Positions 1-8,714 of a stretch of DNA of 64,000 nt are shown in pieces. The notes under the pieces are model-generated. The model did no database searches. It had not been told where the DNA came from and worked only from the letters and a program-made list of their open reading frames with translations. Both the position numbers and the translations under genes were made by a program. The stretch is from Parafrankia elaeagni (GTDB taxonomy: Bacteria; Actinomycetota; Actinomycetes; Frankiales; Frankiaceae). The stretch is taken from assembly GCF_000374165.1 (NCBI RefSeq), contig NZ_KB893671.1:355834-419833 (forward strand), in the 5' to 3' direction. The stretch's first letter is position 1. Every line of letters begins with the position of its first letter.

Positions 1-359
1 TCAAGGGCATGGCCCGCCGGGCCAAGGCCAGGCCCGACCCCGGCAACCCCGGCACCTTCCTGCCGAACGGGCAGGCCGCCAAGTCGGGGCTGAACCGGTC
101 GATCCACGACGCGGGATGGGGGGTGTTCCTGGGAATCCTGCACGCCAAGGCTGAAAGCGCCGGACGGACCGTGGTCCCAGTTCCCGCCCCCCACACGTCC
201 CGCACCTGCGCCGCATGCGGCCACTGCACCGCCGAGAACCGCAGAACGCAGGCCGAGTTCGCCTGCGTCGCCTGCGGGCACACGGCGCACGCCGACGTCA
301 ACGCGGCGGTCAACATCCTGCGGGCCGGGCTGGCCCGTCAGGCCGCGCAAGCGGCCTGA
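1..359 (+). CDS. tnpB: IS200/IS605-family TnpB, C-terminal part (cut by window edge)
   Basis: The frame is open from the window edge to a TGA at 357-359. It encodes the last ~118 residues of a TnpB/OrfB protein, the RNA-guided nuclease carried by IS200/IS605 transposons. The diagnostic part is the C-terminal zinc ribbon, with CAACGH followed 20 residues later by CVACGH, then the HADVNAAVNIL segment that holds the last catalytic Asp of the RuvC fold. The N-terminus lies outside the window, so whether the gene is intact cannot be judged. An inverted repeat typical of the right end of these elements follows at 367-380. Family assignment is secure. Confidence 0.9.
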   Translation, partial: KGMARRAKARPDPGNPGTFLPNGQAAKSGLNRSIHDAGWGVFLGILHAKAESAGRTVVPVPAPHTSRTCAACGHCTAENRRTQAEFACVACGHTAHADVNAAVNILRAGLARQAAQAA

Positions 360-366
360 GAAGCCA

Positions 367-380
367 GCGGCTTCAGCCGC
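367..380 (+). mobile_element. Right-end hairpin of the IS200/IS605-type element
   Basis: A perfect 6-bp inverted repeat, GCGGCT-TC-AGCCGC, begins 8 nt after the tnpB stop and is followed by CGGAGTAGTCAC. Subterminal hairpins of this kind mark the right end of IS200/IS605 elements, where the 3' end of the tnpB transcript also forms the guide (omega) RNA. The exact cleavage point is inferred to lie shortly after ~390. Confidence 0.6.
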
Positions 381-390
381 CGGAGTAGTC

Positions 391-683
391 ACGGTTTGCT
401 TCTCCTGGTGGCAGGGGCGGTGCGTGGCGTGGGCGGCGTGCGTGGCGTGCGTGGCGTGGGCGGTACACGGTGTGGACGGTGTGCCCAGAGGATGGTGACG
501 ACCACCCGTGGTCCGGCGCCAACCCCGGAGATCCAGGATGTCGGCTCCGCCTCCCGGACGCGAACGGCCCCGCGGCCGCAGGCCCGGATGATCGACCGGG
601 CGGGTTCGTGCCGGGCATCCGGGTATCCGGGTGCTGGAGGTGGGCAGCGGCGCCGCGGGTCGTCGAGGGGATGGTCTGGAGCG
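391..683. other. Intergenic region without a credible gene
   Basis: The stretch between the IS element and the end of the GGDEF gene holds short GTGGCGTG-type direct repeats (about 421-470) and open frames with no recognisable protein character on either strand. I see no RNA gene or clear promoter in it. Confidence 0.5.
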
Positions 684-3104
684 TCAATCTGCCGGGCGTT
701 CCCGAGCCGGCCGCGTCCGCCGCGGCGGGAGGTCGAGGTCGAGGGAGTCACCGAGAGCGAGGTGGCATCCGTGTTCCCTGAGCCGTCGGATCGTGGCCGG
801 GTGGTTGTGGTTGACGCCGTCGGCGATGACAGTGATGCCCGGGCCGAGCAGAGCGGCGAGGACGTCGTGGGTGAGCGCGACGGCGGGGCTGCTGTGCCGG
901 GGGGCGGTCCAGCGGGCGGTGAGGTCGGGGTGGAGGGTGACCAGCTCGACGGGGGCCCGTCCAAGGGTGTCGATCGTGGCGTCGAAGGTGTTGTCGGGCG
1001 CTCCCAGCTCGGCGAGGCCGATCCGTACTCCCGTGGAGTGCAGACGGGTGAGGGCGGTCAGATCGACACTGCGCCGGGTCGGACGAATCTGGAGGACGAG
1101 GTCGGCGGGGGCGAGGTGCGCGGTGCGCAGGGCGGTGGTGACGTCCTCGACCAGGGTCGCCTGCCCGGCGTCGTCGGCGGAGATCGTGATGTGGATGGGC
1201 AGCGGATGGCCGGGGTCGCCGGTGGCGTCGAGGCGGTCGGTGGTGTCGGTGGCGTCAGGCGGTATCTGGCCGAGTGCGGGCAGGCCGTCGGTGAGTAGTG
1301 ACCGCGGGGCGCCGCTGCCGGGATGGGGCCCGGCGAGTCGGGCCTCGTAGGCCACCGGGCTGCCGGTGGCGAGGTCGATGACGGGCCGGTAGGCGATGAC
1401 AGGCCGGCAGGCGACAGGGAGGTGCCCCCTGGCGGTGTCCTCGCGGGGGGTGGTGGCGGGTGTGGCGTTTCCCGCTGGTGAGATCCGGGGGGCTGCGAGG
1501 TCGGGGGTGTAGGTGGTCAGGTCGCCTGTCCGCCGTGTCTTCGCGGCGTACATCGCGAGGTCGGCGCGGTGCAGGAGTGCCTCGACGGTGACGGGTTCGC
1601 GGGCTGGCTCGATGACGACGAGGCCGGTGCTGGCGGCGACGGTGCAGGTGGCGCGGCCGAGGCGGATCGGGGATCGTAGCGACGCGGTGATGCGCCGCCC
1701 GACCGTCTCGGGGTTCTGCGTGTCGGCATGGAGGAGGATCGCGAACTCGTCGCCGCCGAGTCGGGCGACGGTGTCTGTCTGCCGGACGCAGTTGGTGAGG
1801 CGGCGGGCCGTGACCCGCAGCAGGTCGTCGCCGGCGGCGTGGCCGTAGGTGTCGTTGACGCTTTTGAAGTCGTCGAGATCGCAGAACAGCACGGCAAGCT
1901 GCCCGGTGTGGCGCAGCGCCCGGTCGAGCCGGTCGGTGAACAGCGCACGGTTCGCCAGGCCGGTGAGCGGGTCGTGGAACGCCTGATAGCGCAGCAGGCG
2001 CTGCTTTTCCTCCACCTTCCCGAGGAGGCGGATGTTGTCGGCCATCGTGGTCATCTGCCGGATCAGTGCGAGCAGCAGCAGGGCGAGCAGTGCCCAGAGC
2101 TCCTCCGAGTGGGAGAGGTTCTCGCCGGAGATCTCGATCAGTGTCACGATGGCTGCCGCGGTCAGCGGCAGGTAGGGCAGGACCGCATGCCACCAGCGGC
2201 GCCGCGGTGCCACGACCCGGCTGTCCGCCTCGGCGCCGGCGGGGCGCGTGGGCTGCGAGGTGTCAGGTGCCAGTGCCGCGAGCCCGATCAGCAACGGACC
2301 CGTGAGCTGGAGAACGTCGACCAGCCGCGGGACGTCACGCAGACCGCGGACAACCACGGACGTGTACCACATGATGGACGCGCTCACGGCGAGCAGGCCG
2401 AGAATCAGCAGGCCCAGCCCGCTCCCGGCCCGCGGCTGGCGAAACACGGCCATCAGGATCACGCCGACCATGACGACCAGAATCGTCGCCGCGAGGAGGA
2501 TCGAGTAGATGGGTCCGTTCGCGAGCGGACTCCTCTCTTCGAGGGCGTCCTCGAGAACGGCGACCCAGACCAGCAGCACGGCCGCACCGACCATGATCAT
2601 CCCATCCAGGATGGTGATCACGTACCAGCGGCGATCCCGGCCCCGCCCCGGCTCCCGCAGTATCAGGTCGAACGGATCCGAAGGGTAGCTCAGCACGCCG
2701 GCCAGCCCGAACGCCTGCGGGACGAGATAGGCCAGCGACGCCGCGCCCTGCGGCGGAACCGGCGGCCCTCCTGCGGCCATCTCCGGAAACATCGCGACCG
2801 CGCCGGCGAAGATGGCCAGTACCAGCACCGAGACCAGGAGCCGCCAGGCCCGTTCCGCCCCGTGACGCCGCAGCCCTGTCACCACACAGGTGAGGCCGCC
2901 CAGCAACAGACAGAAGATCATGGCCAGGCGGACGGTGAGCAGCGCCGCCCGGTCGGGGAGCGCCACCGCGGCGACCGCCGAACCCGCGACCAGCAGCAGA
3001 CTCGTCAGCCCCGCCCACCAGAAGCCGCGGCCGGCCAGAGGGTGGTGCGCCGGCGCTGTCGCCGTCCGCGAGCGCTCGGCCGGCGGCGTAGCCGTAGGGC
3101 CCAT
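684..3104 (-). CDS. Membrane GGDEF protein with degenerate EAL domain
   Basis: Predicted c-di-GMP turnover protein of 806 aa. The N-terminal ~380 residues hold about nine hydrophobic segments (a membrane sensor region). A GGDEF domain follows, with an intact RLGGDEF motif at residues ~448-454 and the FCDLDDFKSVND metal-binding segment, so diguanylate cyclase activity is plausible. The C-terminal ~240 residues align with an EAL domain, but the catalytic positions are lost: EAL reads EAR (~587-589), the DDFG loop reads ELGAPD, and the late AEGVE motif reads ADGVN. Phosphodiesterase activity is therefore unlikely. The ATG at 3104 is preceded by GGAGG. The frame stays open to a GTG at 3281, but the extra 59 residues look like translated intergenic DNA and have no ribosome site. 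Confidence 0.85.
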   Translation of the reverse strand: MGPTATPPAERSRTATAPAHHPLAGRGFWWAGLTSLLLVAGSAVAAVALPDRAALLTVRLAMIFCLLLGGLTCVVTGLRRHGAERAWRLLVSVLVLAIFAGAVAMFPEMAAGGPPVPPQGAASLAYLVPQAFGLAGVLSYPSDPFDLILREPGRGRDRRWYVITILDGMIMVGAAVLLVWVAVLEDALEERSPLANGPIYSILLAATILVVMVGVILMAVFRQPRAGSGLGLLILGLLAVSASIMWYTSVVVRGLRDVPRLVDVLQLTGPLLIGLAALAPDTSQPTRPAGAEADSRVVAPRRRWWHAVLPYLPLTAAAIVTLIEISGENLSHSEELWALLALLLLALIRQMTTMADNIRLLGKVEEKQRLLRYQAFHDPLTGLANRALFTDRLDRALRHTGQLAVLFCDLDDFKSVNDTYGHAAGDDLLRVTARRLTNCVRQTDTVARLGGDEFAILLHADTQNPETVGRRITASLRSPIRLGRATCTVAASTGLVVIEPAREPVTVEALLHRADLAMYAAKTRRTGDLTTYTPDLAAPRISPAGNATPATTPREDTARGHLPVACRPVIAYRPVIDLATGSPVAYEARLAGPHPGSGAPRSLLTDGLPALGQIPPDATDTTDRLDATGDPGHPLPIHITISADDAGQATLVEDVTTALRTAHLAPADLVLQIRPTRRSVDLTALTRLHSTGVRIGLAELGAPDNTFDATIDTLGRAPVELVTLHPDLTARWTAPRHSSPAVALTHDVLAALLGPGITVIADGVNHNHPATIRRLREHGCHLALGDSLDLDLPPRRTRPARERPAD

Positions 3105-3294
3105 CGCGCTCACCGCCTCCGCGCTCACCGCCTCCGCCTCCGCGTCCGCGTCCGCAGGCCCGACGTCCTGGCCGGACCGCAGAGCCCCGCATCCCCTTCC
3201 TCTGCCCCAGGATGACTGGTAGTACTCGGATCGACACGAATGGTTACCGAGCGCAGGAGGCTTCCGGAAAGGAGTAGCCACAGCCAGACCTGCG

Positions 3295-3321
3295 GGGCGG
3301 ACGAGTCGGCCTGTACGCCGG
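3295..3321 (-). repeat. Distal copy of the rnpB 3'-end direct repeat (putative att site)
   Basis: These 27 bp match 20309-20335, the 3' end of the RNase P RNA gene plus its immediate flank, at 26 of 27 positions and in the same orientation. The single difference is C at 3307 against T at 20321. The flanking bases on both sides are unrelated. This is the duplication expected when an element integrates into the 3' end of an RNA gene. It lies 31 bp from the stop of the XRE-TetR gene and marks the inferred left edge of the island. Confidence 0.75.
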
Positions 3322-3351
3322 AGGTCGTCTGGTGCGACGTCTGGTGCGACG

Positions 3352-4209
3352 TCAACGCGTGGCGCGAACGACGTCCAGGGCGAAGTCGACGTACTGGCCG
3401 GCGATCAGCTCGGGGGAGTAGCGGCCGGCGGGCGACCACCACTGCGGCAGCGCCGTGCACAGGGTGACGACGGCGCGCGCGGCCTCCCGGGGCAGCGGGG
3501 TCGCCATCAGCCCACGCCGGCATCCCTCGACCACCTCGTCGTCGACCATGTGCTGCACGTCCTGGCGGGCGGCGGCGATGCGGGTGCGGTCCGGCTCCGC
3601 GAGGCTGCGCATCTCGCTGGAGCCGATGAAGCCCAGCTGTCGACGGTGGGTGTGGTAGAGGCTCAGGCACTCGACGAGCATGGTGAGCCGCTCGACCGGG
3701 CCGTCGCCCTCGGCCCTTGCGGCGCGGCTGCGCTCCAGCAGGTCGTCCATGGTCAGGTCGAGCAGGGCGACGAGGAGATGCTGTTTCGTCGGCCAGTGGT
3801 GGTAGACGCCGGGGGCCGAAAGCCCGGCACGTTGGGCGATGTCCCGAATGCTCGCGCCGTGGTAGCCGAGCTCGACGAAGGCGTCGAGCGCGCCGGCCAG
3901 CGGCGGGGCCAGTTCCAACGGCGGGAAGTCCCGCCAGCTTCGGGCCGGGGCCTGCGCCGGGACGACGGTGTGCGGCGCGCGCAGCTGTCTCGGATCCGCG
4001 CCGAAGAGGTGGGCCGCCGCGCCGAGCCGATCGTCGCCGGTTCTCGTGTGGCCGTTCTCGACGGCGCTCCAGGTGCCGATGCTGACTCCGAGCGCCTGCG
4101 CGGTCTCGCGCAGGGTGAGGCCGGCGGCGCGTCGTGCCGCCCGGAGCCGTCCGCCGAGCGCCTCTCGTTCGAGGCGGTCCTCGGGTGTCTTCTCGGGTAC
4201 TGGTGCCAC
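3352..4209 (-). CDS. XRE-TetR hybrid transcriptional regulator
   Basis: A 285-aa protein with two different DNA-binding domains in tandem. Residues ~16-75 are an XRE/lambda-repressor-like helix-turn-helix (LRETAQALGVSIGTWSAVENG). Residues ~100-150 are a TetR N-terminal helix-turn-helix (IRDIAQRAGLSAPGVYHHW), followed by a TetR-like ligand-binding region rich in Met and aromatic residues. TetR proteins are normally ~200 aa with a single HTH, so this is a fusion. It is transcribed divergently from the kinase gene at 4339. The intervening DNA contains a ~35-bp element that recurs upstream of the ACAD11-like gene at 20157, so those two genes are the most likely targets. The ligand is probably an acyl-CoA, inferred only from the neighbours. 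Confidence 0.88.
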   Translation of the reverse strand: MAPVPEKTPEDRLEREALGGRLRAARRAAGLTLRETAQALGVSIGTWSAVENGHTRTGDDRLGAAAHLFGADPRQLRAPHTVVPAQAPARSWRDFPPLELAPPLAGALDAFVELGYHGASIRDIAQRAGLSAPGVYHHWPTKQHLLVALLDLTMDDLLERSRAARAEGDGPVERLTMLVECLSLYHTHRRQLGFIGSSEMRSLAEPDRTRIAAARQDVQHMVDDEVVEGCRRGLMATPLPREAARAVVTLCTALPQWWSPAGRYSPELIAGQYVDFALDVVRATR

Positions 4210-4241
4210 GATCGCCCTCCTGGGGCCCCGACCCTACTGCC

Positions 4242-4271
4242 TTGACACCGCTCGCCGGCTGGGCACATAGT
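4242..4271 (+). promoter_or_regulatory. Candidate promoter of the kinase-SDR-ligase genes
   Basis: A consensus TTGACA (4242-4247) is separated by 18 bp from CATAGT (4266-4271), pointing towards the kinase gene at 4339. The shared operator-like element begins 10 bp downstream, a position suited to repression. No transcript data support this. Confidence 0.45.
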
Positions 4272-4280
4272 ACCGAAATC

Positions 4281-4315
4281 TGTTCAGGGCGAACGTTCGA
4301 TCGGTCGGTTTCAGG
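4281..4315 (+). promoter_or_regulatory. Operator-like element A, shared with 20166-20199
   Basis: The core GCGAACGTTCGATCGG (imperfect 7-bp half-sites around 2 bp) is flanked on both sides by TTCAGG. Read in the direction of the downstream gene, it matches the element upstream of the ACAD11-like gene at about 30 of 35 positions, with a single 1-nt gap. The size and symmetry fit a TetR-family operator. It lies between two divergent genes, one of which encodes the XRE-TetR regulator. Confidence 0.6.
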
Positions 4316-4338
4316 TTGTGGCGTTTCAGGAGATGGCG

Positions 4339-5403
4339 ATGACGGGGTCGAGAGCGGCGCTGGACGGCAGTCCGCCGCCGGACGGCGGTCCGCCGGGGCT
4401 GTCCGTCCCCGCGCTCGAGGACTTCCTGCGGCGGACGCTCCCGGACCCACCTCGGGGTCCGCTGCACGTCGAGCTGCTCTCGGGCGGACGGTCCAACCTG
4501 ACCTACCTGCTCAGGGACGGTCACGACCGGTGGGTGCTGCGCCGGCCCCCCCTGGGGCACGTGCTCGCCACCGCCCACGACATGGACCGTGAGTACCGCA
4601 TGCTCGAGGCGCTGCAGCACACCGACGTCCCGGTGCCGAGGCCACGACTGCGCGCCGGACCTGAGATCATCGGAGCGCCCTTCTACGTCATGGACTTCAG
4701 CGACGGTGTCGTGCTCCGGGAACGGCGGCAGCTCGACGCGCTCGCGGGTCAGGTGCCGGCGGCCCTGGCGGAAGCCCTCGTCGACGTCCTGGCGCGGTTG
4801 CACCGCACGGATTTCGTGGCGGTGGGGCTCGCCGACCTCGGTCGCCCGGACGGCTATCTCGGACGGCAGCTGCGCCGCTGGGCCGCACAGCTCGCGGCCT
4901 CACACAGCCGCGACCTGCCCGAGCTCAGCCGACTGGGCGGGCGGCTGGGGCAGCGGTTGCCGACCCCGCAGCCGGCGGCGATCGTCCACGGGGACTACCG
5001 CCTGGACAACGCCACCGTCGATCCGGCCGGCGGGCGCGTGCTCGCGGTACTCGACTGGGAGATGGCCACACTGGGCGACCCGCTCACGGATCTCGCCTCC
5101 ACGGTGCTCTGGTGGGACGGCATCCGAGGCCTGGACAGCCCGGTGGCGGCAGTGCCGGGAGATGTGCCCGGCTTCCCGGACAGCCGGGTGATCGTCGATT
5201 CCTACGCCCGAAGGACCAGCCGGGATCTGTCCGACCTTCCCTGGTACCTGGGCTTCGCCTTCTACAAGATCGCGACGATTTTCGAGGGCATCCACTACCG
5301 CTCCCAGCAGGGGCTGACCGTCGGCGACGGGTTCGAGCGGCTGGGAGTCATGGTTCCCGCGCTGGTCGAGCGCGGACACGCCGCGCTCGACGCGTGGACC
5401 TAG
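4339..5403 (+). CDS. APH-fold phosphotransferase, ACAD10/11-kinase or LvaA type
   Basis: A 354-aa aminoglycoside-phosphotransferase-fold kinase of the type fused to human ACAD10/11 or encoded beside acyl-CoA dehydrogenases in bacteria. It shows the nucleotide-loop region SGGRSNLTYLL near the N-terminus, the catalytic loop IVHGDYRLDN (Brenner's motif), and VLDWEMATLGDPLTDLA with the metal-binding Asp. LvaA of Pseudomonas putida, of the same family, phosphorylates 4-hydroxyvaleryl-CoA so that a dehydrogenase-like partner can eliminate phosphate. That role is inferred here from family and context. The ATG at 4339 has AGGAG 6 nt upstream; in-frame GTG 4318 and ATG 4333 fit less well. The gene is first in a run with the SDR and ligase genes. 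Confidence 0.85.
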   Translation: MTGSRAALDGSPPPDGGPPGLSVPALEDFLRRTLPDPPRGPLHVELLSGGRSNLTYLLRDGHDRWVLRRPPLGHVLATAHDMDREYRMLEALQHTDVPVPRPRLRAGPEIIGAPFYVMDFSDGVVLRERRQLDALAGQVPAALAEALVDVLARLHRTDFVAVGLADLGRPDGYLGRQLRRWAAQLAASHSRDLPELSRLGGRLGQRLPTPQPAAIVHGDYRLDNATVDPAGGRVLAVLDWEMATLGDPLTDLASTVLWWDGIRGLDSPVAAVPGDVPGFPDSRVIVDSYARRTSRDLSDLPWYLGFAFYKIATIFEGIHYRSQQGLTVGDGFERLGVMVPALVERGHAALDAWT

Positions 5404-5479
5404 TGCGTCCGCGTCGCCGTCGACGCGACACCAGGAGATCACGGCCGTTCACGGCCGGACACACAGGAAAAGGTGGACG

Positions 5480-6244
5480 ATGGATATCAAGGGCGCCTCG
5501 GCCGTCGTGACCGGTGGGGCCAGTGGGCTGGGGCTGGCGACGGCCCGGCGGCTGGCCGAGGCCGGAGCACAGGTCGTCCTGATCGACCTGCCTGGTCCCC
5601 GGGGTGAGGAGGCCGCCGCCGCCCTGGACGGCGCGGCTGTCTTCGTCGGGGCCGACGTCGCCGACGAGACGGCCGTCGCCGCCGCGTTCGACGCCGCCGA
5701 GAGCCTCGGCCCGGTCCGGGTGGTCGTCAACTGCGCGGGCATCGGCCCCCCCGCACGGGTGCTGACCCGTGAGGGCAGGGCCGCGCCCCTCGCCGACTAC
5801 CGGAAGATCGTCGAGGTCAACCTCGTCGGTTCCTTCAACGTCCTTCGGCTCGGCGCCGAGCGGATGCTCAGGGCGGAGCCGGTCGGGGAGGAACGCGGCG
5901 TCATCGTCAACACGGCGAGCGTGGCGGCCTTCGACGGCCAGATCGGCCAGGTGGCCTACTCCTCGAGCAAGGGCGGCATCGTCGCCATGACGCTTCCCGC
6001 CGCTCGGGACCTGGCACAGCACCTGATCAGAGTGGTGACGATCGCCCCCGGCCTGTTCGACACCCCCCTGCTCGCCACCCTGCCAGAGGAGGCGAGGGCG
6101 TCGCTCGGGAGGCAGGTGCCACACCCGAGCCGGCTGGCCCAGCCGGACGAGTACGCCGCCCTCGTGCAGCACATCATCGCCAACCCGATGCTCAACGGCG
6201 AGGTCATCCGGCTCGACGGAGCGATCCGCATGGCCCCCCGCTGA
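5480..6244 (+). CDS. SDR oxidoreductase, 3-hydroxyacyl-CoA dehydrogenase type II-like
   Basis: A 254-aa short-chain dehydrogenase. It has the NAD-binding glycine motif TGGASGLG at residues ~12-19, VNCAGIG, the catalytic Ser in [10 protein letters not shown], and Tyr/Lys in YSSSKGG. The DLPG acidic residue after beta-2 suggests NAD(H). The sequence pattern, including the GLFDTPLL tail, resembles HSD17B10/3-hydroxy-2-methylbutyryl-CoA dehydrogenases, which oxidise 3-hydroxyacyl-CoA in beta-oxidation of straight or 2-methyl-branched chains. It lies between a kinase of acyl-CoA metabolism and an acyl-CoA ligase, which agrees. The ATG at 5480 follows an AGGAAAAGG sequence. Confidence 0.85.
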   Translation: MDIKGASAVVTGGASGLGLATARRLAEAGAQVVLIDLPGPRGEEAAAALDGAAVFVGADVADETAVAAAFDAAESLGPVRVVVNCAGIGPPARVLTREGRAAPLADYRKIVEVNLVGSFNVLRLGAERMLRAEPVGEERGVIVNTASVAAFDGQIGQVAYSSSKGGIVAMTLPAARDLAQHLIRVVTIAPGLFDTPLLATLPEEARASLGRQVPHPSRLAQPDEYAALVQHIIANPMLNGEVIRLDGAIRMAPR

Positions 6245-6253
6245 GTCGACCGG

Positions 6254-6298
6254 ACCAGGGACCAGGCCGAACCAGGGACCAGGCCGAACCAGGGACCA
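6254..6298. repeat. 17-bp tandem repeat, 2.6 copies
   Basis: ACCAGGGACCAGGCCGA occurs at 6254-6270 and 6271-6287, with an 11-bp partial third copy at 6288-6298, in the short gap between the SDR and ligase genes. No function is evident; the repeat would sit in the transcript leader of the ligase gene. Confidence 0.85.
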
Positions 6299-6316
6299 CG
6301 GGGAATGGAGGACACG

Positions 6317-7870
6317 ATGTATCCAGGTGTACACGCTGCCCGGACACCCGACCAACCGGCCGTCATCATGGCGGCGAGCGGTGCCCGGCTCACCTTCGGT
6401 GAGCTGGAGGAGAACTCGCTCCGCCTCGCGCATCGGCTGCGGGAGCAGGGATTACGGCGGGGCGACGTCATCGCGTTGTTCTCGGGCAACGATCCGCGTG
6501 TTTTCGAGGTGTACTGGGCGGCGCAGCGCACCGGTCTCTACGTGACCGCCGTGAACAAGCTCCTCGGGCCCGACGAGCTGCGGTACATCCTGGCGGACAG
6601 CGGCGCGCAGGCCCTCTTCGTCGGACCGGGCGTCACCGCCTCCGCGGCGGGCCTGAGCGCTCATGCCCGCGTGCGCTACGCGGTGGCCATGGACTCGGCG
6701 CCCGCGGACGGTGGGGAATGGCACGACTATGCTGCCGAGCTCGCCGCCGGGCTGACCGACTCTCTGGACGACCAGCCGCGCGGCGGTGACATGCTCTACT
6801 CCTCCGGTACCACCGGGCGTCCGAAGGGCATCCAACCGCCGCTTCCGGACCGGCAGGTGAGTGACCCCGGAGACAGCATGGTCGCGTTGTTCGGTGACAG
6901 GCTCGGGCTCGGGCCGGACACCGTCTTCCTCTCACCGGCACCCCTGTATCACGCCGCGTCGCTGCGCCTGTGCGCGACGGTGCAGGCCCTGGGCGGGACT
7001 GTCGTGGCCATGGAGAGGTTCGACGCCGAGGCAGCGCTCCGTGCCGTCGAGACCTACCAGGTGACGCACAGCCAGTGGGTGCCGACGATGTTCGTCCGCA
7101 TGCTCCGACTGCCGGCCGAGGCCCGCGACCGCTACGACCTGTCGAGCCTGCGCGTCGCCGTGCACGCGGCCGCTCCCTGCCCGGCGGAGATCAAGCAGCA
7201 GATGATGGCCTGGTGGGGGCCGATCCTGTACGAGTACTACTCCTCCACCGAGGTGGCCGGGGTGACGTGGATCGGTCCGCAGGAGTGGGCCGCCCACCAG
7301 GGCTCGGTCGGTCGGGCGATCCTCGGCGTTCCGCACATCTGCGACGACGGCGGCCGTGACCTGCCCACCGGCACGGCCGGGGCGGTGTACTTCGAACGCG
7401 ACGCGCGCCCGTTCGAGTACCACAACGACCCGGAGAGGACCCGGGCCGCCGAGCACCCCGACCACCCGAACTGGGTGACCGTCGGAGACATCGGCTTCCT
7501 CGACGAGGAGGGTTACCTGTATCTCACCGACCGACGAGCATTCATGATCATATCTGGTGGCGTCAACATCTATCCCCAGGAGATCGAGGACGCCCTCACG
7601 GTGCATCCCGCGGTCGCGGACGTCGCGGTCATCGGTGTCCCGGACCCCGAGATGGGCGAGCAGGTCAAGGCGGTCGTGCAGGTTGCCCCCGGCCACCTGC
7701 CGGGTGAGGAGCTCGCCGCCGAACTGACCGTTCACGTCCGGTCCCGGCTGGCCGGGTACAAGGTGCCGCGAAGCATCGACTTCGTCGACGAGCTGCCGCG
7801 CACTCCCACGGGAAAACTCCTGAAGGGCGATCTGCGCGATCGCTACCGGGCGAGCGTCGCGCGCTCGTGA
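6317..7870 (+). CDS. Acyl-CoA synthetase (AMP-forming, FadD-like)
   Basis: A 517-aa member of the ANL superfamily that would activate a carboxylic acid to its CoA thioester with ATP. Visible motifs are the phosphate loop YSSGTTGRPKG (~residues 158-168), YEYYSSTEVAG (adenine site), YLTDRRAFMIISGGVNIYP with the hinge region, and the C-terminal catalytic Lys in PRTPTGKLLKG. The length is typical. The ATG at 6317 has GGAGG 5 nt upstream; the ATG at 6305 lies before that site and is rejected. The substrate is unknown. The island context (importer, dehydrogenases, kinase) suggests an organic or fatty acid feeding the beta-oxidation genes around it. Confidence 0.9.
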   Translation: MYPGVHAARTPDQPAVIMAASGARLTFGELEENSLRLAHRLREQGLRRGDVIALFSGNDPRVFEVYWAAQRTGLYVTAVNKLLGPDELRYILADSGAQALFVGPGVTASAAGLSAHARVRYAVAMDSAPADGGEWHDYAAELAAGLTDSLDDQPRGGDMLYSSGTTGRPKGIQPPLPDRQVSDPGDSMVALFGDRLGLGPDTVFLSPAPLYHAASLRLCATVQALGGTVVAMERFDAEAALRAVETYQVTHSQWVPTMFVRMLRLPAEARDRYDLSSLRVAVHAAAPCPAEIKQQMMAWWGPILYEYYSSTEVAGVTWIGPQEWAAHQGSVGRAILGVPHICDDGGRDLPTGTAGAVYFERDARPFEYHNDPERTRAAEHPDHPNWVTVGDIGFLDEEGYLYLTDRRAFMIISGGVNIYPQEIEDALTVHPAVADVAVIGVPDPEMGEQVKAVVQVAPGHLPGEELAAELTVHVRSRLAGYKVPRSIDFVDELPRTPTGKLLKGDLRDRYRASVARS

Positions 7871-7921
7871 CAGCCGCGGTGCTCGACAGGACGGCGGCGG
7901 CGTGCGGAGCCCGGACCGAGG

Positions 7922-8650
7922 TCAGGACCCTGAAACCGCCGCCACGGGCAGCTCCGCCTGGACGTTCTGGGGCGCCGGCGCCATCCGCACCACGGGGGCG
8001 GCGCCCTCGACGCCGACCGTGCGTGCCCACAGCAGGGTCAGCGTGTCCAGCAGCGGTTCCTCGTCGAAGTCGACACCCAGGCTGTGCCACAGATAGCAGA
8101 GGTGGTCGAGCATCGACCCGAGGGCTTCGGCGGTGAGCCGCAGGTTGATCGTGGTGTCGGCGATTCCCTCCTGCTGCCAGCGGGTGATGCCGCGGACGGT
8201 GCGCTGCACGAACTCCTCGCGCATCGCCAGCCGCATCGCCTTGACGTCGGGCCGGATCGTGCCGACCTGCTCGACGAGGGCGATGATCGACGCGGCGGGC
8301 CGGTAGGCGTCGAGGAAGCGCTTGAGCGCCGCGCGGATCCGCTCGACCGGCTCTGACGGCACCTCGTCGCTGTGCAACTGGTCGAGAACCTCCCTGATGG
8401 CGCGTTCGGCGACCTCGTAGAAGACCGTTTCCTTGGACTCGAAGTACGTGTAGAACGTGCCCTGGGAGGCGCCCGCCTCGTCGGTGATGTCGACGACGCG
8501 CGTCTCGAGGTAGCCGTCGCGTTCGAAGACGCGGCGCGCGGCGGCGAGCAGCTCGTCCCTGCGTGCACGCCCCCTGCGGGTGAGCGGGCCGGTGTCCCGG
8601 CGCTCGCTCTGCGCGTCGGCCCGTCGATCGACGGGCTCCACCTCGGTCAT
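7922..8650 (-). CDS. TetR-family transcriptional regulator
   Basis: A 242-aa TetR repressor. The N-terminal HTH reads VVDITDEAGASQGTFYTYFESKETVF at residues ~48-73, a strongly conserved TetR pattern, and the C-terminal region is helical and variable. The ATG at 8650 has GGGAGG 9 nt upstream; an open extension to 8725 has no ribosome site and overlaps operator-like DNA. The gene is divergent from the LivK-type operon. Two palindromes at 8715-8730 and 8738-8753 lie between them, the second overlapping the consensus -35 of the operon promoter, so this protein probably represses the transporter/beta-oxidation operon until an acyl-CoA or related ligand binds. Confidence 0.9.
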   Translation of the reverse strand: MTEVEPVDRRADAQSERRDTGPLTRRGRARRDELLAAARRVFERDGYLETRVVDITDEAGASQGTFYTYFESKETVFYEVAERAIREVLDQLHSDEVPSEPVERIRAALKRFLDAYRPAASIIALVEQVGTIRPDVKAMRLAMREEFVQRTVRGITRWQQEGIADTTINLRLTAEALGSMLDHLCYLWHSLGVDFDEEPLLDTLTLLWARTVGVEGAAPVVRMAPAPQNVQAELPVAAVSGS

Positions 8651-8714
8651 CCCCGTTTCCCTCCCATGCAGTCGTCTCCGCAGGGTGCCCCAGTGTCGCG
8701 ACCTTCGGCAAGAG

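Noticed and set aside
1728-3215. Plus-strand open frame of ~490 codons opposite the GGDEF gene
   Set aside because: Gln/Arg/His-rich composition without motifs; it is a mirror of the real gene.
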